64,000 bases of DNA from an uncultured Collinsella sp. (GTDB lineage: Bacteria; Actinomycetota; Coriobacteriia; Coriobacteriales; Coriobacteriaceae): positions 6,576-70,575 of the forward strand of contig CAUGTZ010000013.1 of the NCBI GenBank assembly GCA_959602645.1. Reading direction: 5' to 3'. Positions 23,817 through 33,257 of the stretch are shown one piece after another. The notes under the pieces are model-generated. The model did not search any database, was not told where the DNA came from, and worked only from the letters and a program-made list of their open reading frames with translations. How positions within the stretch are numbered: the stretch's first letter is position 1; each line of letters opens with the position of its first letter. Both the position numbers and the translations under genes were made by a program.

Positions 23817-25181
23817 CTAGTTCTTGAGCGAGTTCAGCGGTGCCGGGAAGCGTCCACCGCGATGGGCAAGCACGGTGCCGGCGTTGGGGTTCACCGGCAT
23901 GATGGGCGCACGGCCGAACAGGCCGCCGTACTCGACGCAGTCACCCACGCCCTTGCCGATGGCGGGAATCACGCGGACGGCCGTGGTCTTGTTGTTGATG
24001 ACGCCGATGGCCATCTCGTCGGCGATGATGCCGGCGATGGTCTCGACCGGGGTGTCGCCGGGGATGGCGATCATGTCCAGGCCGACGGAGCACACGCAGG
24101 TCATGGCCTCGAGCTTCTCGAGCGAAAGCGCGCCGGCTTCGACGGCGGCGATCATGCCGGCGTCCTCGGACACGGGGATAAAGGCGCCGGAAAGACCGCC
24201 CACGCTGGAACTGGCCATGACGCCGCCCTTCTTGACGGCATCGTTGAGCATGGCGAGCGCGCAGGTCGTGCCCGGGCCACCGCAGGTGCCCACGCCGATG
24301 ATCTCGAGAATGCGGGCAACGGAGTCGCCGATGGCAGGCGTGGGGGCCAGCGACAGGTCGACGATGCCCTTCTCGACACCCAGGCGATGGGCGGCCTCGC
24401 GGCTCATGAGCTCGCCGGCGCGGGTGATCTTAAAGGCGGTCTGCTTAATCTTCTCGGCGACTTCCATCATCGATGCGGAATCGGGCAGCGTCTCCAGGGC
24501 TGCGGCCATAACGCCGGGGCCCGAGACGCCTACGTTGATGACGGCGTCGGCCTCGCTACCGCCGTGGACGGCGCCCGCCATAAACGGGGAGTCCTCGACC
24601 ATGTTGGCAAAGCAGACAAACTTGGAAGCGCCGACGGAATCCTGGTCGGCCGTGAGTTTAGCGGCATCGATGATGGTCTGGGCGGCCATAAGCACGGCGT
24701 CCATGTTGATGCCAGCACGCAGGCTGGCGACGTTGACGCTGGAGCAGACGCGGCTGGTGGTAGCGAGCGCCTGGGGGATGGACTGGATGACGCGGCGGTC
24801 GGCGTCACCGATGCCCTTCTGGACGAGTGCGGAGAAGCCGCCCAGGTAATCGATGCCGAGTGTTTCGGCCGCGCGGTCGAGGGCATGCGCGATGGGGGTG
24901 AGGTCTTCATCCTTGCAGCATGCGGCGATCTGTGCCACCGGGGTGACGGAAACGCGCTTGTTGACGATGGGGATACCGTACTCGCGCTCGAGGTTCTCGG
25001 CGGTCTCGACCAGATGCTCAGCCGTGTGCGTCACGTGGTCGTAGATCTTCGTGCACATGCGGTCGAGGTTCTCGTCACCGCAACCCATGAGCGAAACACC
25101 CATGGTGATGGTCCTGATGTCGAGGTTCTGCTCCTCAACCATGCCGCGGGTTTCCGCGATTTCTGCGGGCGTAATCGCCAT
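23817..25181 (-). CDS. PFL-like / UPF0210 (DUF711) family protein
   Basis: 454 aa from ATG 25181 with AGGAGCG upstream; an open extension of 19 codons lacks a site. The sequence matches the UPF0210 family in my recollection: IRTITMGVSLMGC near the start, then TPIAHALDRAAE, FSALVQKGIG, SSVNVASLRAGINMDAV, GVSGPGV and GVGTCGGPGTTCALA. Its members resemble pyruvate formate-lyase-type folds, but the activity is unknown. It is often paired with an ACT-domain protein (UPF0237), which I do not see adjacent. It lies between metH and the structured element. Confidence 0.88.
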   Translation of the reverse strand: MAITPAEIAETRGMVEEQNLDIRTITMGVSLMGCGDENLDRMCTKIYDHVTHTAEHLVETAENLEREYGIPIVNKRVSVTPVAQIAACCKDEDLTPIAHALDRAAETLGIDYLGGFSALVQKGIGDADRRVIQSIPQALATTSRVCSSVNVASLRAGINMDAVLMAAQTIIDAAKLTADQDSVGASKFVCFANMVEDSPFMAGAVHGGSEADAVINVGVSGPGVMAAALETLPDSASMMEVAEKIKQTAFKITRAGELMSREAAHRLGVEKGIVDLSLAPTPAIGDSVARILEIIGVGTCGGPGTTCALAMLNDAVKKGGVMASSSVGGLSGAFIPVSEDAGMIAAVEAGALSLEKLEAMTCVCSVGLDMIAIPGDTPVETIAGIIADEMAIGVINNKTTAVRVIPAIGKGVGDCVEYGGLFGRAPIMPVNPNAGTVLAHRGGRFPAPLNSLKN

Positions 25182-25228
25182 CCTTGCGCTCCTATCTGCC
25201 AAAACGAGCATAGTCTTATCTATTCTAA

Positions 25229-25265
25229 CGTGCCGCACGTGCCAAGGGGCGCATGCGGCACGTTT
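25229..25265. terminator. Hairpin between metH and the UPF0210 gene
   Basis: The perfect 10-bp stem ACGTGCCGCA/TGCGGCACGT flanks a 16-base loop. The T-run is on the plus side only. It may weakly separate metH from the following gene on the minus strand. Confidence 0.5.
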
Positions 25266-25289
25266 TGGTGCTCGGTTGTTTCCGTTGTG

Positions 25290-27848
25290 TTACTGCCCAA
25301 AGACCTCTTCGGCGATACGAGCACTTTCGGCGGCGTCCTTGGCGTAGTAGTCCGCGCCGATCTGCTTGGCGTATTCGGGGGTGAGCACGGCGCCGCCCAC
25401 GATGATCTTGACGCCCGGCACCTCGGCATGAAGCAGCTTGATGGTCTCCTCCATGGCGACGACCGTGGTGGTCATAAGCGCCGAGAGGCCGACGAGCTTA
25501 ATGTCGCGCTCCTTGACGGTCTTGAGCACCTCCTGCGGATCGACGTCGCGACCCAGATCAAAGACGGTGTAGCCGTAGTTGTCGAGCAGCATCTTGACGA
25601 TGTTCTTGCCAATATCGTGGATGTCGCCCTTGACGGTGGCCACGCAAATCTTACCCTTGTCAGCAATCTCGCCGGCGGGCATCATGCGTTTGATGGTATC
25701 GAAGCCCACACGCGCGGCCTCGGCCGAGGCCATGAGCTGCGGCAAGAAGAACTTGCCCTGGTCAAAGAGGACGCCAACCTCGTCGAGGGCGGGGATAAAG
25801 TGGTTGTTGATGAGGTCCATGGCGTCGTGGTCTGCCAGCAGACGCTCGGTCTCGGCCGCGATCTCGCCTTTGCGTCCCGAGACAACCATGCGACGAATCG
25901 GGTCGTCGTTGCCGTCGGTGCCGGAGGTGCCAGCAGTGGGTGCAGTGTCGGTCGATGCCGCCTGAGCCGCTGCCGGGTTGGCGGCGATCTTGTACGGATC
26001 GGTCCAGCCGGCGTAGCGCTCGATGTATCCGCTCGAGCCCTCGTCCTCAACGCTCAGGACGCGATAGCTGTAGACGGTATCCATAAAGCGCTTGGAACCT
26101 GGGTTCATGATGGGGGCGTCCAGGCCCGCGCCGAAGGCGGCAGCCAAAAAGACCGAGCCCAGCAGCGGGCGGGCGGGCAGACCAAAGCTGATGTTCGACA
26201 CGCCGAGTGCGCATTTGACGCCCAGACGCTCCTTGCACAGGGACATGGCGCGCAGGATCTGCTCGGCCTGGCGCTGGTTGGTCGAGGCGGTCATGACCAG
26301 GCAGTCGATGAGGATGCGGTTCGGTCCGATGCCGTAACGGGCAGCCTCTGCCACGATGCGCTCGGCGATGGCGAAGCGAGCCTCGGCGGTATCGGGGATG
26401 CCGCCTTCGTCGAGTGTGAGACCGACGACGTTGGTGCCGTAGTGGGCGACTAGCGGGAAGATCTCATCCATGATCTGCCGTTTGCCATTGACCGAGTTGA
26501 TGATGGGCTTGCCGGCGTAGCGGCGCACGGCTGCCTCGACGGCTGCGGGGTCGGTGGAGTCGATCTGCAGCGGCAGCAGCGTGGAGCCCTGGAGCTGCTC
26601 GGTCGCCTGCTGGATGATCTTGACCTCGTCGATCTCGGGCAGGCCTACGTTGACGTCCAGGATGTCGGCGCCCTGTTCCTGCTGGCTGATGCCCTGGCTC
26701 ACGACGTAGTCCAGGTCACCGTCGCGCAGGGCCTGTTGCAGGCGCTTTTTGCCGGTGGGATTGATGCGCTCGCCGATGACGGCGATCTTGTGGCCGTCGC
26801 AGGGGAGGTCCACGACCGTCTGGGCGCTCGTGACCGACATACTGGGCTTGCGGTGACGCGGGCTGGGCGTGTGGTTGTCGATGAGGGTGCGAAGTGCCGC
26901 CATGTGCGTGGGCGTGGTGCCACAGCAGCCACCCACGACGCTCACGCCGTCCTCAATCATGCCGGCGACGGCCTCGGCGTATTCGGGTGCCTGGATGTCA
27001 AAGACGGTATTGCCGTCATCGTCCACGCGGGGCAGTCCCGCATTGGCCTGCACCATAACGGGCTTGTCGGTGACGGTGAGCATACGCGCGGCGAGTCCTC
27101 GGAGCTCGGCCGGGCCCTGGCTGCAGTTGATGCCCAGGACGTCGGCGCCGATGGCGTCGAGGGTGATGGCGGCGACCTCGGGGCTCGTTCCCAGGAAGGT
27201 ACGGCCGTCTTCCTCAAAGGTCATGGTGGCAAAGACGGGCAGGTCGGAGTTCTCGCGGCAGGCGAGGACCGCCGCCTTGATCTCGGCAAGGTCAGTCATG
27301 GTCTCGATAATAAAGAGGTCCACACCCGCATCGACGCCGACACGCACTTCCTCGGCAAAGAGGTCATAGGCCTCGTCGAAGCTCAGGGTGCCCAAGGGGC
27401 GAAGCAGCGCGCCGATGGGACCGATATCGCCGGCGACGTAGTGGGCACCGGCCGCGCGAGCGCAGGCGACAGCGGCGGCAAAGACATCTGCCACGGTGGC
27501 GGCACCGTCGAGCTTGTGGGCGTTGGCGCCAAAGGTGTTGGCGGTGATCACGTCGCAGCCGGCCTCGACGTACTGACGCTGAATATCGGTAATGACCTGG
27601 GGCTCCTCAAAGTTGAGCAGCTCGGGCAGGGCGCCAGCCTTCATGCCGGCCGCCTGCAGCATGGTGCCCATGCCGCCGTCGAACAGGAGATGTCCCGTGC
27701 CCTCGATGGCGGCGCGCAGGCGATTGTCCTTAATGCGAAGGTCGCCGATCGTGCGCGTCTTGTATGCAGCGCCATTACGGCGTGCTGCATCAACGGGCGC
27801 CGCCAGCGCGGCGCCGTCCAGATCATGGGTGATAAGCGGAGTAAACAT
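25290..27848 (-). CDS. metH: Cobalamin-dependent methionine synthase (without reactivation domain)
   Basis: 852 aa. Three of the four MetH modules appear in order. The homocysteine-binding barrel has the zinc Cys pair in GGCCGTTPTHMAAL. The methyl-THF pterin barrel shows VIGERINPTGKK and GADILDVNVG. The cap plus B12 domain carries the cobalt-ligating His in VKGDIHDIGKNI. The C-terminal AdoMet-binding reactivation module is absent; a separate gene nine bases upstream encodes it. The enzyme makes methionine from homocysteine and methyl-THF. No cobalamin riboswitch is seen before the operon. Confidence 0.95.
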   Translation of the reverse strand: MFTPLITHDLDGAALAAPVDAARRNGAAYKTRTIGDLRIKDNRLRAAIEGTGHLLFDGGMGTMLQAAGMKAGALPELLNFEEPQVITDIQRQYVEAGCDVITANTFGANAHKLDGAATVADVFAAAVACARAAGAHYVAGDIGPIGALLRPLGTLSFDEAYDLFAEEVRVGVDAGVDLFIIETMTDLAEIKAAVLACRENSDLPVFATMTFEEDGRTFLGTSPEVAAITLDAIGADVLGINCSQGPAELRGLAARMLTVTDKPVMVQANAGLPRVDDDGNTVFDIQAPEYAEAVAGMIEDGVSVVGGCCGTTPTHMAALRTLIDNHTPSPRHRKPSMSVTSAQTVVDLPCDGHKIAVIGERINPTGKKRLQQALRDGDLDYVVSQGISQQEQGADILDVNVGLPEIDEVKIIQQATEQLQGSTLLPLQIDSTDPAAVEAAVRRYAGKPIINSVNGKRQIMDEIFPLVAHYGTNVVGLTLDEGGIPDTAEARFAIAERIVAEAARYGIGPNRILIDCLVMTASTNQRQAEQILRAMSLCKERLGVKCALGVSNISFGLPARPLLGSVFLAAAFGAGLDAPIMNPGSKRFMDTVYSYRVLSVEDEGSSGYIERYAGWTDPYKIAANPAAAQAASTDTAPTAGTSGTDGNDDPIRRMVVSGRKGEIAAETERLLADHDAMDLINNHFIPALDEVGVLFDQGKFFLPQLMASAEAARVGFDTIKRMMPAGEIADKGKICVATVKGDIHDIGKNIVKMLLDNYGYTVFDLGRDVDPQEVLKTVKERDIKLVGLSALMTTTVVAMEETIKLLHAEVPGVKIIVGGAVLTPEYAKQIGADYYAKDAAESARIAEEVFGQ

Positions 27849-27857
27849 CGAGGGCTC

Positions 27858-28646
27858 CTAATGGCTGGAATAGCAGGTGGTGTGGGCGGCGCGGAAGCGG
27901 CAGTGCTCGCGCATGCGGCAGATATTGCAGGTAGGGCGGCTCTGGGCGTCGTGGACCTCGCCGTCAAACAGACCGATCACTGCGGTCACACTCTTGGTGG
28001 GCATGAGCAGGCTGGTAGGTGTGACGGTAAGCCCGATGAGCCGCGTGGCGTTGAGCGCAGCCACGATTGAGTGCTGGGCCGTAAGCGGGCAGTCGCCGTA
28101 GCCGGGGCTGAAGCGCCAGTTACCGGCGAGTCCGTGTGCGGCGGCCGCAGCCTTGACCTGTTGGTCCATCTGCTCGACGGCGGCTTCTACATAGGCAGAG
28201 CATGCGGCGTCGAGCACGGCTCCCTCTAGGGGCTGCTGGGCTCCCGTGGTTCGCAGGCGACGCTCGGCGTCCATGCCGAGGGTGCATGCCATGAGTGCGG
28301 CAAAGCGGGCGTCTTTGAGGTGGCGATAGATATCGCGGCCGCGCAGCTCAACGTTGGTGCCGACCAGGCGGATGCAAGGCTCGCCCTGCTCGTCGACGCC
28401 CGTGGCATCGACGGCAAACACGCGTCGCACGCCACGGGGCCCAATGTCCAGTTCCAAACGTTCAACGACAAGCTCAATACGCTGCGACAGCTCGGGCTCA
28501 ATCTGCTGGCCGCCGTAGCCCAGATACCGCAGCATCTCGGCACGGTCGACTCGGGGGCGATGGGCAGCATCGATACGGTAGAGCGCCGGCGACGCAAGGT
28601 CGGCCGGCACTTCACCAAAAGCTGTATCGATGTGCGGTTTTTCCAT
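27858..28646 (-). CDS. Methionine synthase reactivation-domain protein
   Basis: 262 aa. It resembles the AdoMet-binding activation domain of MetH, with RFSPGYGDCPLTAQ as the key motif and a C-terminal cysteine cluster (CNICRMREHCRF) that may bind a metal centre. It would remethylate the inactive cob(II)alamin of the neighbouring MetH using AdoMet and an electron donor. The start overlaps the metF stop (TAATG), and metH follows after nine bases, so the three are made together. Confidence 0.88.
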   Translation of the reverse strand: MEKPHIDTAFGEVPADLASPALYRIDAAHRPRVDRAEMLRYLGYGGQQIEPELSQRIELVVERLELDIGPRGVRRVFAVDATGVDEQGEPCIRLVGTNVELRGRDIYRHLKDARFAALMACTLGMDAERRLRTTGAQQPLEGAVLDAACSAYVEAAVEQMDQQVKAAAAAHGLAGNWRFSPGYGDCPLTAQHSIVAALNATRLIGLTVTPTSLLMPTKSVTAVIGLFDGEVHDAQSRPTCNICRMREHCRFRAAHTTCYSSH

Positions 28647-29518
28647 TACCCCAGGCGCTCCATAATGGTTGCGGCGATCGCAGGACGATTCATAGTGTAC
28701 AGGTGCAGACCGTCGGCACCGTGCTCCTTAAGGTCGCAAAGCTGACGAGCAGCATAATCTACACCGGCCGCCTGCAGGCTCTCGGGGTCGTTCTCGTACT
28801 TGGCGAGAATCTTGATGACGGGGGAGGGCAGCGACGCACCGCACATAAAGACCATGCGGCTGATCTGCGACTTGCCCATAAACGGCATGATGCCCGCGGT
28901 AATGGGCACGGTGATGCCGGCCTTGTCGGCAAGCTCGCGAAAACGGTAAAAGCACTCGTTATCAAAAAAGAGCTGCGTCACAAAGAAGCTCGCGCCGGCG
29001 TCCTGTTTTTGCTTGAGGTGCTCGACCGAGAGGTTGAGATCCTCGCAGGCAATGTGGCCCTCGGGGTAGGCTGCGGCACCCACGCAAAAGCCGGCGTCGA
29101 CGAGCTCGGGGATAAGGTCGCGGGCGTAGGCGTAGTCCGAGGCGGGCTTGTCGTCCTCGGTCGCGCCAGCGGGAAGATCACCGCGCAGGGCCAGGATGTT
29201 TTCAACGCCGGCGGTGCGATACTCGTCGATCTTGGCGGCGATGTCGGCGTGGGTGCGGCCCACGCAGGTGAGGTGCGCTACCGAGGGCGTATCGAATTCG
29301 CTCGAAATCATATGCGCGATGGGGGCGGTGGTGGCACCGTTACCCGAGCCGCCGGCCGAGCAGGTGACCGAGACAAAGCTCGGCGAAAGCTTGCACAGAT
29401 TGCCTGCCACTTTGCGAGCCGTGTCGAGGGTCAGCTCGCCCTTGGGTGGGAACATCTCAAACGAAACGGGTACGGTGCCCTGGGATGCTGCCTGCTTAAA
29501 AAGCTCGTCGACGCGCAT
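28646..29518 (-). CDS. metF: Methylenetetrahydrofolate reductase
   Basis: 290 aa from ATG 29518 with AAAGGAGCACGAT; a longer open frame lacks a site. It is the FAD-dependent barrel that reduces methylene-THF to methyl-THF, the methyl donor for MetH. Visible are VSFEMFPPKG (catalytic Glu), NILALRGD, and FFVTQLFFD. The three-gene order metF, reactivation protein, metH is a complete methyl-transfer unit. A TAGAAT hexamer near 29571 on the minus strand could be the operon -10. Confidence 0.96.
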   Translation of the reverse strand: MRVDELFKQAASQGTVPVSFEMFPPKGELTLDTARKVAGNLCKLSPSFVSVTCSAGGSGNGATTAPIAHMISSEFDTPSVAHLTCVGRTHADIAAKIDEYRTAGVENILALRGDLPAGATEDDKPASDYAYARDLIPELVDAGFCVGAAAYPEGHIACEDLNLSVEHLKQKQDAGASFFVTQLFFDNECFYRFRELADKAGITVPITAGIMPFMGKSQISRMVFMCGASLPSPVIKILAKYENDPESLQAAGVDYAARQLCDLKEHGADGLHLYTMNRPAIAATIMERLG

Positions 29519-29944
29519 ATCGTGCTCCTTTAGATACGTAATAGTGCGATGTGTTGTAAGGATTCTACAGCACCACTGTGCCACGATGGAGTTTCACTCG
29601 CTATTTGGGGATACCAATCGAAAATGCTTCGCTATCGGCATTTCCTATAACAGTGCGGTCAATGTAGGATGGGGCTATATCGAATGGTATCTGATACGAA
29701 ATACCAGTTAATAAAGCCCCGTCCCAAATTGACTACCCTTAAACCATGGGGAGAGGTCTGCAATTTATGCAGTTGATTGGCTGTTGAGGGTGGCAACGCC
29801 GCCTCGATAGGGTAACCTCATTGATTGGTTTCGCGACAGCAACATAACGGTAATGTCGCGGAAACACGGCGAGTCTAAGCTATGACTCGTTCGTTAGTAA
29901 TCAACACCGCTTCTCACGCGGTGCCGATACGAAGGGAGTTCCGT
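29519..29944. promoter_or_regulatory. Divergent control region between metF and glnA
   Basis: 426 bases with no gene. On the metF side is a nested palindrome TGGTAT-N10-ATACCA (29690-29711) with GTATC-T-GATAC inside. On the glnA side is a perfect inverted repeat CGCGACA-N15-TGTCGCG near 29828-29856, about 90 bases before the glnA start. Either could be an operator for nitrogen or methionine control; no known consensus is met. No cobalamin, SAM or glutamine riboswitch is recognised. Confidence 0.5.
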
Positions 29945-32032
29945 ATGGCCGAACTTACTGACCGCTTCGGGACCATGGTGTTCTCTGAGGAAGTCATGAA
30001 GGACTGCCTCCCCAAGGACATTTGGAAGCGCCTTGCTGCAACCCTCGAGGGCGGTGAGCCGCTCGACCTGGATGTGGCCAACGCCGTTGCCCATGCCATG
30101 AAGGTCTGGGCCATCTCCAAGGGCGCGACGCACTACGCGCACTGGTTCCAGCCGCTTTCGGGCATTACTTCCGAGAAGCACGACAGCTTCCTCGAGCCCA
30201 ACCACGACGGCACCGCCATTACCAAGTTTACGGGCAAGAACCTCATCCAGGGCGAGCCCGATGCCTCGAGCTTCCCCAACGGCGGCCTGCGCGCCACCTT
30301 CGAGGCCCGTGGCTACACCGCTTGGGACCCCACCAGCCCCGCCTTTATCAAGGACGATGTCCTGTGCATCCCCACGGCTTTCTGCTCCTACACGGGCGAG
30401 GCCCTGGACAAGAAGACCCCGCTGCTGCGCTCCATGACCGCACTCTCGCGTGAGTCCAAGCGCGTTTTGGCACTGTTTGGCAAGACCCCCAAGAAGGTCG
30501 TTCCTTCCGTGGGCGACGAGCAGGAGTACTTCCTGATCAAGAAGGACGCCTACCGCAAGCGCAAGGACCTGGTCATCACCGGCCGCACCCTCTTTGGTGC
30601 TGCTCCCTGCAAGGGTCAGGAGCTCGAGGAGCACTACTTTGGCGCTATCCGCCCCACTGTCTCGGCCTATATGAAGGATTTGGACGATGAACTGTGGGCG
30701 CTTGGCATTCCCGCCAAGACCAAGCACAACGAGGTTGCTCCCTGCCAGCATGAGCTCGCCCCGGTCTATGGCGAGGTCAACGAGGCCATCGACCAGAATC
30801 TGGTCATGATGGAGAAAATGAAGCTCATCGCCTCCCGCCACGACTTGGTCTGCCTGCTGCACGAGAAGCCCTTCGAGGGCATCAACGGTTCGGGCAAGCA
30901 CAACAACTGGTCGCTTGGCACCGAGTCCGAGAATCTGCTCGATCCGGGCGACACCCCGCTCGACAACCTGCAGTTCATCGTCTTCCTCACCGCGGTGATC
31001 GAGGCCGTCGATAACTATCAGGAGCTCCTGCGTGCCTCCGTTGCCTCGGCCGGCAACGATCATCGTCTGGGCGCCAACGAGGCTCCTCCGGCGATTATGT
31101 CCATCTTCCTGGGCGACCAGCTTACCGAGGTCGTCGAGAAGATCATCGATGGCAAGGCTTCCGTCCATGCCACGCGCGGCGTGCTCGACCTGGGCGCCGA
31201 TACCCTGCCCAAGCTGATGCAGGACAACACCGACCGCAACCGCACCTCCCCGTTTGCCTTCACCGGCAACAAGTTCGAGTTCCGTGCCTGCGGCTCCGAG
31301 CAGAACGTCTCCGACTCCAACCTGGTGCTCGATGCCGCCGTGGCCAAGTCGCTCAAGTCCTTCGCCGACGCGCTTGAGGGTACGCCCGAGGATGAGTTCC
31401 AGGACGCCGCGCTCGAGTACTGCAAGAAGGTGCTGACCGACCACCAGCGCATCCTCTTCTCCGGCGATGGCTACTCCGACGAGTGGCCCGTTGAGGCCGA
31501 GAAGCGTGGTCTTGCCAACAACAAGACCACGGCCGACGCCCTGCCCGCCTTTGTTTCCGATAAGGCCATTGCGCTCTTTGAGGAGACGGGTGTCCTGACC
31601 AAGGCCGAGGCCCAGTGCCGCTACGACTGCAAGCTCGAGAAGTACAACAAGCTCATGAACATCGAGGCCACCACGATGGTTCGCGAGGCGCGTCGTACCT
31701 ATCGCCCGGTCATTACCGCATATGCCACCAAGGTCGCTAAGGGTCTTGAGACTATTCGTGCCGCCGGTGCTGAGGCCGCCATGCAGTGCGAGCAGAACAC
31801 GCTCAACAAGCTCTGCAACGGTATCACCACCATTAACGACTCCATCAAGGCGCTCGACGCCGTGCATCAGAAGGCCGAGGCCCTCGATGGCCAGGAGCAG
31901 GCCAACGTGTATGCACATGAGGTCGTTCCCGCTATGGATACGCTGCGCGCCGCCGTGGATGCCATGGAGGAGATCGTGGCCGCCGACTACTGGCCGGTTC
32001 CGACCTACGACGACATTCTGTTCTATGTGTAA
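29945..32032 (+). CDS. glnN: Glutamine synthetase type III
   Basis: 695 aa from ATG 29945 (GAAGGGAG upstream); a frame open 21 codons earlier is not used. The size and sequence are those of the GSIII family, not GSI. Its own signature regions are SVGDEQEYFLI, TKHNEVAPCQHELAPVY and the ATP/glutamate-site GINGSGKHNNWSLG. It adds ammonia to glutamate with ATP. It is monocistronic, with a terminator 24 bases beyond the stop. Confidence 0.95.
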   Translation: MAELTDRFGTMVFSEEVMKDCLPKDIWKRLAATLEGGEPLDLDVANAVAHAMKVWAISKGATHYAHWFQPLSGITSEKHDSFLEPNHDGTAITKFTGKNLIQGEPDASSFPNGGLRATFEARGYTAWDPTSPAFIKDDVLCIPTAFCSYTGEALDKKTPLLRSMTALSRESKRVLALFGKTPKKVVPSVGDEQEYFLIKKDAYRKRKDLVITGRTLFGAAPCKGQELEEHYFGAIRPTVSAYMKDLDDELWALGIPAKTKHNEVAPCQHELAPVYGEVNEAIDQNLVMMEKMKLIASRHDLVCLLHEKPFEGINGSGKHNNWSLGTESENLLDPGDTPLDNLQFIVFLTAVIEAVDNYQELLRASVASAGNDHRLGANEAPPAIMSIFLGDQLTEVVEKIIDGKASVHATRGVLDLGADTLPKLMQDNTDRNRTSPFAFTGNKFEFRACGSEQNVSDSNLVLDAAVAKSLKSFADALEGTPEDEFQDAALEYCKKVLTDHQRILFSGDGYSDEWPVEAEKRGLANNKTTADALPAFVSDKAIALFEETGVLTKAEAQCRYDCKLEKYNKLMNIEATTMVREARRTYRPVITAYATKVAKGLETIRAAGAEAAMQCEQNTLNKLCNGITTINDSIKALDAVHQKAEALDGQEQANVYAHEVVPAMDTLRAAVDAMEEIVAADYWPVPTYDDILFYV

Positions 32033-32055
32033 CAGACACGTTTGATTTTGTGTGC

Positions 32056-32090
32056 GAAGGGGTCTCGCCTGTGCGAGGCCCCTTCTCTTT
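32056..32090 (+). terminator. glnA terminator
   Basis: GAAGGGGTCTCGC/GCGAGGCCCCTTC with one mismatched position and a CTGT loop, followed by TCTTT. Confidence 0.88.
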
Positions 32091-32216
32091 ATGTCGCTCG
32101 GACCTGCTCTGAACTTGCAGCCGAGCAGGTGTTTCGCGCGGGGCATCTTAAAAGTTGTAACCTGTTTTGGCATGCGGACGTTTCGGGCGTTTGTTCGTAA
32201 AGGGGAGGATTGTCCG

Positions 32217-32978
32217 ATGAAGGTATTCGATATCGTGTTTAGCCCGACCGGCGGAACGGAAAAGGCGTCTGGCTACATTGCCAATGCGTTGGAAGGGGAA
32301 ACCGTTGCTGTAGATCTGACCGATAGCGGGCTTGGTTTTCGCACAGTTGCGATGACAAAAGAGGATGTAGCCGTGGTCGCGGTGCCCTCGTATGGCGGGC
32401 GAGTCCCGGCTGTGGCCGCGGAGCGCTTGGGTATGATGCGGGGAAACGGTGCGCAGGCGGTTCTGGTTTGCGTTTACGGAAATCGCGCGTATGAGGACAC
32501 GCTGGTCGAGCTTGAGGATGCGGCGAAAGATGCGGGCTTTCGGGTGATCGCGGCGGTTTCTGCCATCGCCGAGCATTCTATTGTTCGCCAGTTTGCCGCC
32601 GGTCGGCCTGATGCGCAGGACGCGGCGCAGCTCGCTGGGTTTGCGGATCAGATTCAGCAAAAGATGTCTGCAGGAGATGCTTCTGAGCCGGCTATTCCGG
32701 GTAATCGTCCCTATAAGAAAGCCGGGGGTACCGGTATGGTGCCTAGGGCCACAAAGGAGTGCACCGCCTGCGGGGCTTGCGTCGCAGTGTGTCCCGTTGG
32801 CGCTATCGACAAAGACGATCCCAAGTGGGTGGACAAAAAGGCCTGTATCTCTTGCATGCGCTGTGTCGCCGTATGTCCGCGGGGCGCTCGCGCGGTAAAT
32901 CCCGTCATGCTCTCTGCGGCTACCAAGATGTTGAGCAAAGCCTGCTCTGAGCGAAAAGAATGCGAGCTGTTCATCTAG
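32217..32978 (+). CDS. Flavodoxin-ferredoxin fusion (EFR1-like)
   Basis: 253 aa from ATG 32217 (GGGGAGG upstream). The N-terminal flavodoxin-like fold starts with VFDIVFSPTGGTEKASG, an FMN phosphate loop. The C-terminal ferredoxin carries two 4Fe-4S motifs, CTACGACVAVCPVGAI and CISCMRCVAVCP. Proteins of this EFR1 type are electron carriers in anaerobes; the partner is unknown. It is a single gene with a terminator at 33023. Confidence 0.9.
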   Translation: MKVFDIVFSPTGGTEKASGYIANALEGETVAVDLTDSGLGFRTVAMTKEDVAVVAVPSYGGRVPAVAAERLGMMRGNGAQAVLVCVYGNRAYEDTLVELEDAAKDAGFRVIAAVSAIAEHSIVRQFAAGRPDAQDAAQLAGFADQIQQKMSAGDASEPAIPGNRPYKKAGGTGMVPRATKECTACGACVAVCPVGAIDKDDPKWVDKKACISCMRCVAVCPRGARAVNPVMLSAATKMLSKACSERKECELFI

Positions 32979-33022
32979 CGCAAGGGCGTTGAGTACTTTT
33001 CGTCTTATAACGGCAAAAAGAA

Positions 33023-33060
33023 CGAACCCGTCGGACCTTACATCCGGCGGGTTCGAACAT
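33023..33060 (+). terminator. Terminator after the flavodoxin-ferredoxin gene
   Basis: CGAACCCGTCGGA / TCCGGCGGGTTCG around ACCTTACA-type loop bases, then AACATTTT. Confidence 0.8.
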
Positions 33061-33068
33061 TTTAAAGT

Positions 33069-33201
33069 TGGTGCCCCCAGCGGGATGTCCGCGTGCGGCT
33101 TCCGCCGCTCGCTTCCGCTGCGTCGCTCCGCTCCTTGCGTGCTGCGCTGGAAAACGCTTGCGCGTTTCCTCAGCTCCGCACCCTGTCGGGTTCGAATCCC
33201 G
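33069..33201. repeat. tRNA-end fragments
   Basis: TGGTGCCCCCAGCGGGAT at 33069-33086 repeats exactly the first 18 bases (as read on plus) of the tRNA-Glu gene at 33258. It then diverges into GC-rich sequence. At 33186-33201 a lone T-arm-like CGGGTTCGAATCCCGG follows. No complete tRNA can be folded here. This looks like the scar of an element that used the tRNA end as its target, or of a deleted tRNA. Confidence 0.6.
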
Positions 33202-33213
33202 GCGCATGGGTAG

Positions 33214-33249
33214 CAAAAAGCCCGCTACCGAATTGGTAACGGGCTTCTC
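33214..33249 (-). terminator. tRNA-Glu terminator
   Basis: Read on the minus strand: AAGCCCGTTACC-AATTC-GGTAGCGGGCTT followed by TTTGCT, nine bases after the tRNA 3' end. Confidence 0.85.
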
Positions 33250-33257
33250 AGATTCTG

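Noticed and set aside
23658..26453. A very long open frame (931 codons) on the plus strand
   Set aside because: It lies antisense to the UPF0210 and metH genes, which have clear family motifs. Its sequence is low-complexity Gly/Asp/Ala/His, typical of the reverse frame of high-GC genes.
29519..29944. Cobalamin or SAM riboswitch controlling the metF-metH operon
   Set aside because: No B12-box or SAM-I core is visible on the minus strand; only small palindromes.
29894..32173. A 759-codon open frame antisense to glutamine synthetase III
   Set aside because: A reverse-frame shadow of a highly expressed high-GC gene, rich in Leu, Val and Gly without domain structure.
33069..33201. A second tRNA gene
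   Set aside because: Only an acceptor/T-arm fragment and a lone T-arm-like palindrome can be found; no anticodon arm between them.
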